Positions 1 to 6,084 are shown, numbered from the stretch's first letter. The stretch is 6,915 nucleotides of DNA from DSOT01 sp052386775 (GCA_052386775.1 JBQTJV010000073.1:1-6915), one strand, 5' to 3'. A program made the numbers and translations. Notes: generated by a model from the letters alone, not told the origin.

Positions 1-1
1 G

Positions 2-448
2 GAGCTTAAGAAGAATCCCAATCGGCCACAGGAACTGGAAGCCGAGGTACGGAAGCTGCGTAGGGAACTAGATCGATTCCTTCGCCTGATTGCCGAAGGC
101 AAGGCACCCGACAGCGTATTAGTCGAAATACAGAAGCGTGAACAGCGACTGAAAGAATTGGAACAGGAGCGTTCGTCGCTATCAGAACCGCCACCGGAAT
201 GGTCGTCTGCGCAAATCCGGACCATGTGCGGTGATCGTCTGCGACGATTCGATGAGCTGCTGCTAGGTAACGTGCCTGTCGCGCGTAGAGCGCTGGACGT
301 ACTGATCCCTGCACCGCTGCTCGTCTATCCTGACGACCACCGGAAAACGTTAGGGTTCAGAGGTGAGACCGTGCTCGGTCCGCTATTCGACCAGACTTAT
401 AAAGGTCTGGCGTCCCCACGGGGATTCGAACCCCGGTTACCGCCGTGA
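2..448 (+). CDS. Large serine recombinase, C-terminal part (5' end outside window)
   Basis: The frame is open from the window edge and encodes 148 residues before TGA, with no start needed inside the window. Residues about 9-60 are a charged coiled coil rich in Glu, Arg, Lys and Leu (ELEAEVRKLRRELDRF, then KREQRLKELEQER). A short region follows with RGETVLGPLF near the end. This pattern fits the region after the zinc ribbon in large serine recombinases, which integrate and excise mobile elements. The catalytic resolvase domain and zinc ribbon would lie to the left. The last 13 codons (LASPRGFEPRLPP, from 407) are the antisense of tRNA-Glu, and the stop overlaps its anticodon. Such tails arise when an element integrates at a tRNA 3' end and its integrase frame reads into the tRNA. 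Codons such as AGG, TTA, GTA and AAT look more mixed than in the genes to the right, consistent with transfer. The family call rests on recognition alone; an intact catalytic domain cannot be confirmed here. Confidence 0.72.
   Translation, partial: ELKKNPNRPQELEAEVRKLRRELDRFLRLIAEGKAPDSVLVEIQKREQRLKELEQERSSLSEPPPEWSSAQIRTMCGDRLRRFDELLLGNVPVARRALDVLIPAPLLVYPDDHRKTLGFRGETVLGPLFDQTYKGLASPRGFEPRLPP
391..410. repeat. Inverted repeat spanning the tRNA-Glu 3' end (possible attachment or trailer hairpin)
   Basis: CCAGAC (391-396) and GTCTGG (405-410) form a perfect 6-bp inverted repeat around an 8-nt TTATAAAG loop. Read on the - strand, the first arm begins with the encoded CCA of tRNA-Glu. The repeat lies at the junction between the tRNA and recombinase-specific sequence. 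It could be part of the attachment site or a hairpin in the tRNA trailer. It has no T-run after it on the - strand, so it is not a standard intrinsic terminator. Confidence 0.4.
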
Positions 449-483
449 AAGGGCGATGTCCTAGGCCTCTAGACGATGGGGAC
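408..483 (-). tRNA. tRNA-Glu (anticodon UUC)
   Basis: The reverse complement folds as a 76-nt cloverleaf with encoded CCA. The acceptor stem is GTCCCCA pairing with TGGGGAC, followed by discriminator G and CCA at 410-408. The anticodon stem TCGCC/GGCGG encloses loop CTTTCAC, giving anticodon TTC at 449-447. The T arm is CCGGG-GTTCGAAT-CCCCG-like and contains the GTTCGAATC block. It reads glutamate codons and is the substrate of the GltX enzyme encoded about 200 bp upstream on the same strand. It lies downstream of tRNA-Ala and is probably cotranscribed with it. The full tRNA is intact even though the recombinase frame ends inside it, so any integration restored or left unchanged the 3' end. 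Confidence 0.96.
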
Positions 484-552
484 TTTCGGACTGCTATCTT
501 CTGCGGGAAGCCGTTCCCTTTATCAGGTGGAAACGTACTGGAGCCCGGTTAC

Positions 553-628
<76 letters not shown>

Positions 629-642
629 ACAAGAGAGGGCGA

Positions 643-671
643 ATTATACCGACCGCGCCCTACCCTGTAAA
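643..671 (-). promoter_or_regulatory. Sigma70 promoter of the tRNA-Ala/tRNA-Glu unit
   Basis: On the - strand a TTTACA -35 box (671-666) is followed after exactly 17 bp by a perfect TATAAT -10 box (648-643). The predicted start is near 636, about 8 nt before the tRNA-Ala 5' end. The sequence after the -10 box is TCGCCCTC, a GC-rich discriminator of the kind found at stringently controlled stable-RNA promoters. The -35 box lies only a few bases beyond the gltX stop codon, so the tRNAs have their own promoter instead of relying only on gltX read-through. Stringent control is inference from the discriminator. Confidence 0.85.
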
Positions 672-676
672 ACGCT

Positions 677-2083
677 TCATTGCGCCGGAAACGCCTGTAA
701 TTGCTCGGAAAGGCGGCTCAATACCCGATCGCGGCCGATCAGCTCCAGGGTCGCGTCTATCGAGGGCGTCTGTGCCTCGCCGGTCACCATCACGCGCAGC
801 GGCATCGCGATCTTCGGGAGCTTCAGCTTGTGCTCGGCGAGGACGGCCTTGATCGACGCGTTGATGTTCTCCCGATTCCAGTCGATCGAAGCGAGCTTTG
901 CGCACAGATTTTCCAGCGCAGGCCTGATTTCTGCCGTGTAGTGCTGGCGTTTGAGCTCGTGGGACGGCTCCAGGGCACGATAGAAGTACACCGCCGCATC
1001 CGCCAGCTCTTCAATCGTGTTGACGCGCTCCTTGAGCAGCGCCACGACCCGCGCGAACGGCGGCCCGTCAGCGACCTTGCAGCCGTTGGCCGCCAGAAAA
1101 GGCAGCGCCAGCGCGGCAAGGCGTTCGTCGTCGGTTTCCTTGATGTACTGCTGGTTGAGCCACGCGAGTTTCTCGGGGTTGAAGCGCGCCGGCGATCGGC
1201 TGATGTGCTCCAGATCGAACCATGCCACCAACTGCTCGCGGGAAAATTTCTCCTCGTCGCCGTGGGACCAGCCGAGCCGCGCGAGGTAGTTCAACAGCGC
1301 CTCGGGGAGATAGCCCTCTTCCTGATACTGCATCACGCTGACCGCGCCATGGCGCTTCGACAGGCGCTCGCCGTCCTGCCCGAGGATCATCGGCACGTGC
1401 GCGAACTGCGGCACGCCCTTACCGAGAGCGCGGTAGATGTTGATCTGGCGCGGCGTGTTGTTGACGTGATCGTCGCCGCGGATGACGTGCGTGATGGCCA
1501 TGTCGATGTCGTCGACCACCACGCCGAAGTTGTAGGTCGGGATGCCATCGGCGCGCAGGATGACGAGATCGTCGAGTTCCTCGTTCGAGACGGTGATGGG
1601 TCCCTTGACGAGGTCGTTGAAGGAAACTTCCCCGTGGTCCGGGTTGCGAAAGCGCACCACCGGTTGCACAGCGCCGGGCGGCATGCGGCTGTCGCGCTGC
1701 GCCACTTCGGGACGCCAGCGCCCGTCGTAGCGCGGCTTCTCGCCCCGCGCGCGCTGGGCTTCGCGCAACGCTTCGAGTTCTTCTTTGCTGGCGTAGCAGT
1801 AATACGCCTTGTCCTCGCGCACCAGCTCGTCGGCGATCGCGCGATAGCGGTCGAGGCGCTCCATCTGGAAGTACGGGCCCTCGTAGTCGAGCCCGAGCCA
1901 CGCCATGCTGTCGAGTATCGCCTGCACCGACTGTTGCGTGGAGCGTTCGCGATCGGTGTCCTCGATGCGCAGGATGAACGTGCCGCCGTGTTGCTTCGCA
2001 TAGGCCCAGCAGAACAGCGCGGTGCGCGCGCCACCGATGTGGAGATAACCGGTGGGGCTCGGCGCGAAACGGGTGCGGATCAT
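677..2083 (-). CDS. gltX: Glutamyl-tRNA synthetase
   Basis: This cytoplasmic class I aminoacyl-tRNA synthetase uses ATP to attach glutamate to tRNA-Glu. The 468-residue length is normal for bacterial GluRS. The Rossmann fold opens with RFAPSPTGYLHIGGAR, where HIGG at 15-18 is the HIGH motif. ILRIEDTDRERS follows at about 37-48. ERLSKRHG at about 239-246 is the KMSKS loop. The C-terminal half is the helical anticodon-binding region. The zinc-binding insertion of E. coli GluRS (recalled as C98, C100, C125, H127) keeps only one cysteine here (C96), so this is probably a zinc-free form. The ATG start gives the family's usual N-terminus; no clear Shine-Dalgarno precedes it. Its cognate tRNA-Glu lies downstream on the same strand. 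Whether it also charges tRNA-Gln cannot be judged from this window. Confidence 0.97.
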   Translation of the reverse strand: MIRTRFAPSPTGYLHIGGARTALFCWAYAKQHGGTFILRIEDTDRERSTQQSVQAILDSMAWLGLDYEGPYFQMERLDRYRAIADELVREDKAYYCYASKEELEALREAQRARGEKPRYDGRWRPEVAQRDSRMPPGAVQPVVRFRNPDHGEVSFNDLVKGPITVSNEELDDLVILRADGIPTYNFGVVVDDIDMAITHVIRGDDHVNNTPRQINIYRALGKGVPQFAHVPMILGQDGERLSKRHGAVSVMQYQEEGYLPEALLNYLARLGWSHGDEEKFSREQLVAWFDLEHISRSPARFNPEKLAWLNQQYIKETDDERLAALALPFLAANGCKVADGPPFARVVALLKERVNTIEELADAAVYFYRALEPSHELKRQHYTAEIRPALENLCAKLASIDWNRENINASIKAVLAEHKLKLPKIAMPLRVMVTGEAQTPSIDATLELIGRDRVLSRLSEQLQAFPAQ

Positions 2084-2106
2084 TCAGGAATCGATGCAAA
2101 AGGCGG

Positions 2107-2112
2107 ATTTTA
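2107..2112 (-). promoter_or_regulatory. Possible -10 box for gltX
   Basis: On the - strand TAAAAT (2112-2107) lies 23 bp upstream of the gltX ATG, which would give a short leader starting near 2100. The best -35 candidate is TTGTCG (2137-2132), but the spacer of 19 bp is longer than ideal. The call rests on one good hexamer and its position, so it is tentative. Confidence 0.35.
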
Positions 2113-2139
2113 CGCGAACAGCACCCCGGTGCGACAATC

Positions 2140-2325
2140 GTGGCGGTGGCGTTCTTCATTCCGGGCATCGTGTATCTCGCCGACCCGATCGGCACGCTCT
2201 TTCCGTGGCTGCTCTCCAGGCTGGGACGCGATCCCGCGTTCGGCAGCGGGCCGATCGGGACGATCCTGCAGGATGTGTTGAGCCTCCTGATCTACTTCGT
2301 CACGATTTCGCTGCTGGTGCTGTAG
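2140..2325 (+). CDS. Small hydrophobic protein of unknown function
   Basis: The 61-codon frame encodes a hydrophobic protein. An N-terminal stretch (AVAFFIPGIVYLADP, about 2-16) is followed by a loop rich in Gly, Pro and Arg (about 27-40). The protein ends in a C-terminal segment, LSLLIYFVTISLLVL at about 47-61, long enough to span or dip into a membrane. Third codon positions are almost all G or C, as in a real gene of this genome, and no other gene occupies 2084-2299. I chose GTG at 2140; a second in-frame GTG at 2146 is also possible. Neither has a visible Shine-Dalgarno, so a leaderless start is conceivable. It is divergent from gltX, with starts 56 bp apart, and its last 26 bp overlap the convergent deacetylase gene. 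I recognise no family and propose no function. Confidence 0.55.
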   Translation: MAVAFFIPGIVYLADPIGTLFPWLLSRLGRDPAFGSGPIGTILQDVLSLLIYFVTISLLVL

Positions 2326-3160
2326 AGGCAGGGAACCGGTTTCTATACTCGTCGGCGGTCGCGTCCGTGCGCTGAAAGACGGCGCCTTCGTCTTTCAACC
2401 GCATGATGAGCCGCTCCAGCATCATCATGCGATGCCCGCGGCCGATGATGAAGGGATGGCAGGTGTAGGTGAGCACGCCCCACTCCGTCGTGTCGCGCAT
2501 GTAGAGGAAGTCATTCACCCAGTTTCCGAGCACGTCGTTGGCGTTCTTCAAGCCCTGCCGGATGCTGGTTTCGGTGCGCACGAATTCGAAGTGCGGCGAG
2601 TCGTCCGTCGACCAGTGGATCGGCAGCTCGACGAGCGCGCTGCGAGGGCCGAAGACGGCGGGTTTTTTCAGCTCGATGACATCTCCCTGGCGCGCATAGT
2701 ACGGCATGTAGTCGTCGCCCATCATGCTGCTGTCGTAGCGAAATCCGTGCTTGAGCATCAGTTCGACGGAGTGCGGGCTGAGGTCCCAGGATGGCGAGCG
2801 GTAGCCGCGCGCGTACTGGCCGGTGATGCGCTTGATCGCTTCGTTGCCGCGCTCAAGTTCCGCTTCCTCCTCCTCCCGCGTGAGACTCGCCGGCGGCCGG
2901 TGCGTCCAGCCGTGGTGGGCGATCTCGTGCCCTGCGTCCATCACGGCTTTCACCGCGTCGGGAAAGGTTTCGATGGTGTGACCCGGGACATACCAGGAGC
3001 TCTCGATGTGGTGCTTCCGGAACAGCGCGAGGAGCCGCGGCGCACCCACGCGCGGCCCGAATTCACCGCGGGAAATCCAGCTCGCCGTGGTCTGGCCGCG
3101 GGCGATGAAACCCGACATGGCATCGAAGTCGAAAGTCAGGCAGACGATGTGCTTGCTCAA
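2300..3160 (-). CDS. Cytoplasmic polysaccharide deacetylase (CE4/NodB fold), PuuE/HpPgdA-like
   Basis: The 286-residue protein has the NodB homology motifs. TFDFDA at 9-14 supplies the catalytic/metal aspartates (D11, D13). HHGWTH at 82-87 gives the H-x3-H metal pair (H83, H87). RSPSW at 121-125 is motif 3, LPIHW at 179-183 is motif 4, and TCHPF at 233-237 carries the motif 5 histidine. ISRGEFGPRVGAPRLLALF near 29-47 resembles the subfamily that includes the H. pylori peptidoglycan deacetylase and PuuE allantoinase. The family removes N-acetyl groups from sugars or hydrolyses related amide bonds. The substrate here is unknown, and with no signal peptide the protein is probably cytoplasmic. 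I accept a TTG start (3160-3158) because GGGAGGTG (3170-3163) lies just upstream and the next Met (residue 15) would remove the D-x-D motif. It follows cysS on the same strand, separated by a palindromic repeat. Confidence 0.85.
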   Translation of the reverse strand: MSKHIVCLTFDFDAMSGFIARGQTTASWISRGEFGPRVGAPRLLALFRKHHIESSWYVPGHTIETFPDAVKAVMDAGHEIAHHGWTHRPPASLTREEEEAELERGNEAIKRITGQYARGYRSPSWDLSPHSVELMLKHGFRYDSSMMGDDYMPYYARQGDVIELKKPAVFGPRSALVELPIHWSTDDSPHFEFVRTETSIRQGLKNANDVLGNWVNDFLYMRDTTEWGVLTYTCHPFIIGRGHRMMMLERLIMRLKDEGAVFQRTDATADEYRNRFPASTAPAAKS

Positions 3161-3226
3161 TTCACCTCCCGGATAGGCTCAAGTGTCGCGGCGATAGCTC
3201 GTCCCGCCGACAATTATTTATTGGCT

Positions 3227-3289
3227 CGTCTTCCCGGCGAAAGCCGGGATCCAGGCGCTTTGTGGATTCCGGCGTACGCCGGAATGACG
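3227..3289. repeat. Dispersed extragenic double-palindrome repeat (REP-like)
   Basis: Two hairpins lie back to back. The left has CCCGGC (3233-3238), a GAAA tetraloop and GCCGGG (3243-3248). The right is a perfect 20-bp palindrome at 3266-3285 centred on GTAC with arms ATTCCGGC/GCCGGAAT. The whole unit is an imperfect inverted repeat: CGTC at 3227-3230 pairs with GACG at 3286-3289, and ATCCA (3249-3253) with TGGAT (3263-3267, roughly). This design matches the abundant intergenic repeats of many Proteobacteria that read as GESRDPG and AYAGMT when translated. It lies 28 bp beyond the cysS stop and may terminate or stabilise the cysS transcript. Only one copy is in the window, so dispersal is recognised, not shown. 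Confidence 0.8.
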
Positions 3290-3317
3290 AAGTAGGTGTA
3301 CCCGAAACGCCGCAGTG

Positions 3318-4769
3318 TTAGGCACGGCGCCATGTAGTCCCCTGGGGCGTGTCTTCGAGAATGACGCCGGCGTCGAGCAATTCCTTGCGGATGCGATCCG
3401 ACTCGGCGAAGTTCTTCGCCTTCCGCGCAGCCGAACGATTAGCTATGAGTTCTTCAATCCGCTCCGATGAAAACTCAACCTTTAGGGACGCCTCACCGCC
3501 TTTGATTTCAAGGCGCCCCGATTCCGGGACGATCACATGCCGACCTTGTAAAAAATCTGTGGGATCGCGCTGCAGCACGCCCAAAATGCCGGCGAGGGAT
3601 TTCAACACGCAGGCGTCGCTGCCGGAGCGCGTCCTGTTCACCTCGTTCGCCAGCTCGAACAGCACCGCGACCGCTTCCGGCGTATTGAAGTCGTCGTTCA
3701 TCGCATCGCGAAAACGCGCAGCGTAGGCGTTGTTCCAGTCGATCGGTTTGGCAGCGGCGTCGAGGCCGCGCAGCGCCGTATAGAGCCGTGTGAGCGCTTG
3801 TCCCGCGTCGTCGAGATGCTGATCCGAGTAGTTCAGCGGGCTTCGATACTGAGCCCGAATAATGAAGAAACGGACCACTTCAGCAGCCTTCTCACGATCG
3901 CCATGGTACTTCCGGGCTAACGCGGCCAGTATGTCGCGCACGGTGAAGAAGTTGCCGAGCGACTTCGACATCTTTTCGTTGTCGACGCGCACGAAGCCGT
4001 TGTGCATCCAGTAATTGACGAAGGGCTGCTGATGCGCGCCCTCCGACTGCGCGATCTCGTTTTCGTGATGCGGGAATTGCAGGTCCTGGCCGCCGCAATG
4101 GATGTCGAAGTGGGTGCCGAGCAGCGCGCTCGACATCGCGGAGCACTCGATGTGCCAGCCCGGGCGGCCCCTGCCCCACGGTGACTCCCAGTACGGTTCG
4201 CCTTCCTTCGCGCTTTTCCACAACGCGAAGTCGAGCGGATCGTGCTTGGCCGCGTCCACTTCGACGCGTTCGCCCGCCCGCAACTCGTCCAGCGATTTCC
4301 CGGACAGCTTGCCATAGCCGGCAAACTTGCGAACAGCGTAATTGACATCGCCATTCCCGGCGCGATAAGCGAGCCCGCGCTGCTCCAGAAGCCGGATCAA
4401 GTCCAGCATTCCCGGCACGTATTGCGTGGCGCGCGGCTCGAAGTCGGGTTTCTCCACGCCGAGCGCCGCGTTGTCCTCGTCCATCGCCGCGATGAAGCGC
4501 GCCGTAAGCGCGTCGATCGGCTCGTTGTTCTCCTGCGCGCGCCGGATGATCTTGTCGTCGATATCGGTGATGTTGCGGACGTAGGTCACCGCGAAACCGA
4601 GGGTGCGCAGCCAGCGCCGCACCACGCCGAACACGACCATCACCCGCGCGTGCCCGAGGTGGCAATAGTCGTACACCGTCATGCCGCACACGTACATGCG
4701 CACCTTGCCGGCCGCGATCGGCACGAATTGCTGCTTGTCTCGCGTCAGCGTGTTATAGATCCTGAGCAT
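3318..4769 (-). CDS. cysS: Cysteinyl-tRNA synthetase
   Basis: This cytoplasmic class I enzyme activates cysteine with ATP and charges tRNA-Cys. The 483-residue protein has YVCGMTVYDYCHLGHAR at 26-42, with HLGH at 37-40 as the HIGH motif and KMSKS at 266-270. The four zinc ligands that select cysteine are present as C28, C209 (HIECS), H234 and E238 (PHHENE), at the same numbering recalled for E. coli CysRS. The C-terminus ends normally with LEDTPQGTTWRRA. It is about 22 residues longer than E. coli CysRS (461), largely because of extra sequence at about 410-434 before the RIEELIANR helix. The ATG at 4769-4767 gives the conserved MLRIYNTLTR start; no strong Shine-Dalgarno is visible. The gene is divergent from the TPR-ppiA-ppiB-lpxH cluster, the same neighbourhood as cysS/ppiB/lpxH in E. 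coli. Confidence 0.97.
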   Translation of the reverse strand: MLRIYNTLTRDKQQFVPIAAGKVRMYVCGMTVYDYCHLGHARVMVVFGVVRRWLRTLGFAVTYVRNITDIDDKIIRRAQENNEPIDALTARFIAAMDEDNAALGVEKPDFEPRATQYVPGMLDLIRLLEQRGLAYRAGNGDVNYAVRKFAGYGKLSGKSLDELRAGERVEVDAAKHDPLDFALWKSAKEGEPYWESPWGRGRPGWHIECSAMSSALLGTHFDIHCGGQDLQFPHHENEIAQSEGAHQQPFVNYWMHNGFVRVDNEKMSKSLGNFFTVRDILAALARKYHGDREKAAEVVRFFIIRAQYRSPLNYSDQHLDDAGQALTRLYTALRGLDAAAKPIDWNNAYAARFRDAMNDDFNTPEAVAVLFELANEVNRTRSGSDACVLKSLAGILGVLQRDPTDFLQGRHVIVPESGRLEIKGGEASLKVEFSSERIEELIANRSAARKAKNFAESDRIRKELLDAGVILEDTPQGTTWRRA

Positions 4770-4830
4770 GATTCAGCGGCGTGGTGGCGCGGATGGAACC
4801 GGGGACGGTGCTCCGGCAACCGTGCAAATT

Positions 4831-4858
4831 TTGAATCGCTGCGGATTCTTGATAGAAT
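4831..4858 (+). promoter_or_regulatory. Sigma70 promoter for the TPR-ppiA-ppiB-lpxH cluster
   Basis: TTGAAT (4831-4836) and TAGAAT (4853-4858) are 16 bp apart, with TG one base before the -10 box (4850-4851), an extended -10 arrangement. Transcription would start near 4865, leaving a leader of about 38 nt before the ATG at 4903. It is the best-matched + strand promoter in the divergent region. Confidence 0.6.
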
Positions 4859-4892
4859 TTCAAAGAGTTATGTTGCATTGTGCCGCGCAAAA

Positions 4893-4901
4893 AGTATAGC
4901 A
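4893..4901 (-). promoter_or_regulatory. Possible extended -10 promoter for cysS
   Basis: On the - strand TGCTATACT (4901-4893) is an extended -10 element (TG-N-TATACT). No good -35 box lies 16-18 bp upstream, which extended -10 promoters tolerate. The start would be near 4886, giving cysS a leader of roughly 115 nt. The element ends two bases before the ATG of the divergent TPR gene, so the two transcription units would face away from a shared, compact control region. Confidence 0.4.
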
Positions 4902-4902
4902 C

Positions 4903-5436
4903 ATGATCCGTTCCCACCCTGCCCCGCCGCTGGCCGCCGTCATCGCGCTGGCGTTCGGATTGAGCGTCCCGGCATCGGCTGAGCGCCCCGACGTGCTGAA
5001 GCAGGTGGAGTTTCTGATCGAGAAAGGCAACCATGCGGGCGCGCTCGACAATCTAGAGGCATACCTCAAGTCCAATCCGCGCGATGCGCGCGGCCGTTTT
5101 CTGAAAGGCGTGATACTGAGCGAGCAGAAAAGGACGCAGGAGGCGATCCGGATCTACACCGACCTGACCCACGACCATCCCGACCTGCCGGAGCCGTACA
5201 ACAATCTCGCGGTACTGCAGGCCGGGCTGGGGCAGTACGAACCGGCACGCCTCTCGCTGGAGATGGCGATACGGGTCAAGCCGGACTATGCGGTGGCGCA
5301 CGAGAATCTCGGCGACATCTACGCACGCATGGCGGCGCAGGCCTACGAGAAGGCTTCCAAGCTCGACCGCGCTAACAAGTCGGCGCCGGTTAAACTCAGG
5401 CAGGTTACGGAGATGCTCTCCAGCGCGCGCCGATGA
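4903..5436 (+). CDS. Exported tetratricopeptide-repeat protein
   Basis: The 177-residue protein begins with a signal peptide: MIR, a hydrophobic stretch at about 8-22, and an A-x-A cleavage site at 24-26 (ASA before E27). It is therefore probably periplasmic. TPR-like helix pairs follow at about 29-60 (degenerate), 61-94 and 95-128, with typical positions such as PEPYNNLAVLQAGLGQYEPA. A last pair starts at 129 (AVAHENLGDIYARM); here the turn before QAYEKASKLD is shortened by several residues. TPRs bind other proteins, and no catalytic motif is seen. It is the first gene of a four-gene + strand cluster with two cyclophilins and lpxH, so a scaffold or assembly role in the envelope is plausible but is inference. 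The ATG is the only start that keeps the positively charged signal-peptide N-region. The Shine-Dalgarno is weak. Confidence 0.85.
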   Translation: MIRSHPAPPLAAVIALAFGLSVPASAERPDVLKQVEFLIEKGNHAGALDNLEAYLKSNPRDARGRFLKGVILSEQKRTQEAIRIYTDLTHDHPDLPEPYNNLAVLQAGLGQYEPARLSLEMAIRVKPDYAVAHENLGDIYARMAAQAYEKASKLDRANKSAPVKLRQVTEMLSSARR

Positions 5437-5450
5437 CGCTTCCCAATCCC

Positions 5451-5467
5451 GCCGGCGGCCAGCCGGC
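5451..5467. repeat. Short hairpin before the ppiA-like gene
   Basis: GCCGGC (5451-5456) and GCCGGC (5462-5467) pair as a 6-bp GC-only stem with a 5-nt loop in the short gap between the TPR stop and the cyclophilin ATG at 5487. It could affect mRNA stability or ribosome access. In GC-rich DNA it could also be chance. Confidence 0.3.
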
Positions 5468-5486
5468 ACCTCACAACGGAAAGACC

Positions 5487-6074
5487 ATGCTCAAAACCGT
5501 GATCGCAGGCCTCGCCCTGGTGGCGAGTTCAGTCGTCGGCGCAGCAGCACCCCAGGTGGAACTGAAGACCAGCGCGGGGACGATCGTCCTCGAACTTTAT
5601 CCGGATCGCGCGCCCGAGACGGTGAAAAACTTCCAGCACTACGTGGAGAGCGGCCACTACAACGGCACCGTATTCCATCGCGTCATTCCGGGCTTCATGA
5701 TCCAGGGCGGCGGCTTTACCGCCGACCTGGGGCACAAGCCCACCCGCGAACCGATCAAGAACGAAGCGAACAACGGCCTGAAGAACGTGGTCGGCACGAT
5801 CGCCATGGCGCGCACGCGCGAGCCGCATTCCGCGACCTCGCAGTTTTTCATCAACGTGGCGGATAATCCCGCGCTCGACTTCCAGGACGGGAACTTTGGC
5901 TACTGGGTCTTTGGCAAAGTGGTATCGGGAATGGACGTGGTCCAGCGCATCGTCGCCGTCCCGACCACCGCCCGCGGGCCGCACCAGAACGTGCCGGTCA
6001 AGCCGGTCGTGATCGAAAGCGCGCGCATGCTCGAAGCCGCCGGCGCCAAGCCCGCCAGGAAACCTGCCAAATAG
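5487..6074 (+). CDS. ppiA: Periplasmic cyclophilin-type peptidyl-prolyl cis-trans isomerase (PpiA-like)
   Basis: This enzyme speeds cis-trans isomerisation of X-Pro bonds during folding of exported proteins. From ATG 5487 it is 195 residues, with a signal peptide (MLKTVIAGLALVASSVVGAAA, cleaved about residue 21) before the cyclophilin domain at about 23-180. The catalytic set is visible as FHRV (63-66, R65), FMIQGG (70-75, Q73) and SQFFINV (118-124, F120). A short Ala/Lys/Pro-rich tail ends the protein. An in-frame ATG at 5433 overlaps the TPR stop, but it would place 18 residues without a hydrophobic core in front of the signal peptide. ATG 5487 follows GGAAAG (5478-5483). Sequence closely parallels the next gene, so the two are probably tandem paralogues sent to different compartments. 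The symbol is by location and family, not proven orthology. Confidence 0.88.
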   Translation: MLKTVIAGLALVASSVVGAAAPQVELKTSAGTIVLELYPDRAPETVKNFQHYVESGHYNGTVFHRVIPGFMIQGGGFTADLGHKPTREPIKNEANNGLKNVVGTIAMARTREPHSATSQFFINVADNPALDFQDGNFGYWVFGKVVSGMDVVQRIVAVPTTARGPHQNVPVKPVVIESARMLEAAGAKPARKPAK

Positions 6075-6084
6075 AGGAACGGAC

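Noticed and set aside
158..448. ATG at 158 as the start of a separate 96-residue protein
   Set aside because: The frame is open from position 2 and the upstream residues form the same coiled coil, so the ATG is internal to a longer recombinase.
701..2281. A 526-codon open frame on the + strand
   Set aside because: It is antisense to gltX, which has all the GluRS motifs. The translation is a low-complexity mix of Arg, Val and His typical of antisense frames in GC-rich genes.
2432..3295. A 287-codon open frame on the + strand ending in GESRDPG...AYAGMTK
   Set aside because: It is antisense to the deacetylase gene, and its recognisable C-terminus is only the translated palindromic repeat, a common annotation artefact.
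4873..4900. TTGCAT-16-TATAGC as the + strand promoter of the TPR gene
   Set aside because: It would start transcription at about 4907, inside the gene after the ATG at 4903, and no later start preserves the signal peptide.
4242..4982. A 246-codon + strand frame across the cysS start and intergenic region
   Set aside because: It is antisense to cysS with its conserved zinc ligands and motifs, and it overlaps the TPR gene in another frame.
5433..5486. Upstream ATG for the ppiA-like gene overlapping the TPR stop
   Set aside because: It would add a polar, Pro-rich segment before a clean signal peptide; the ATG at 5487 has a better ribosome-binding sequence.
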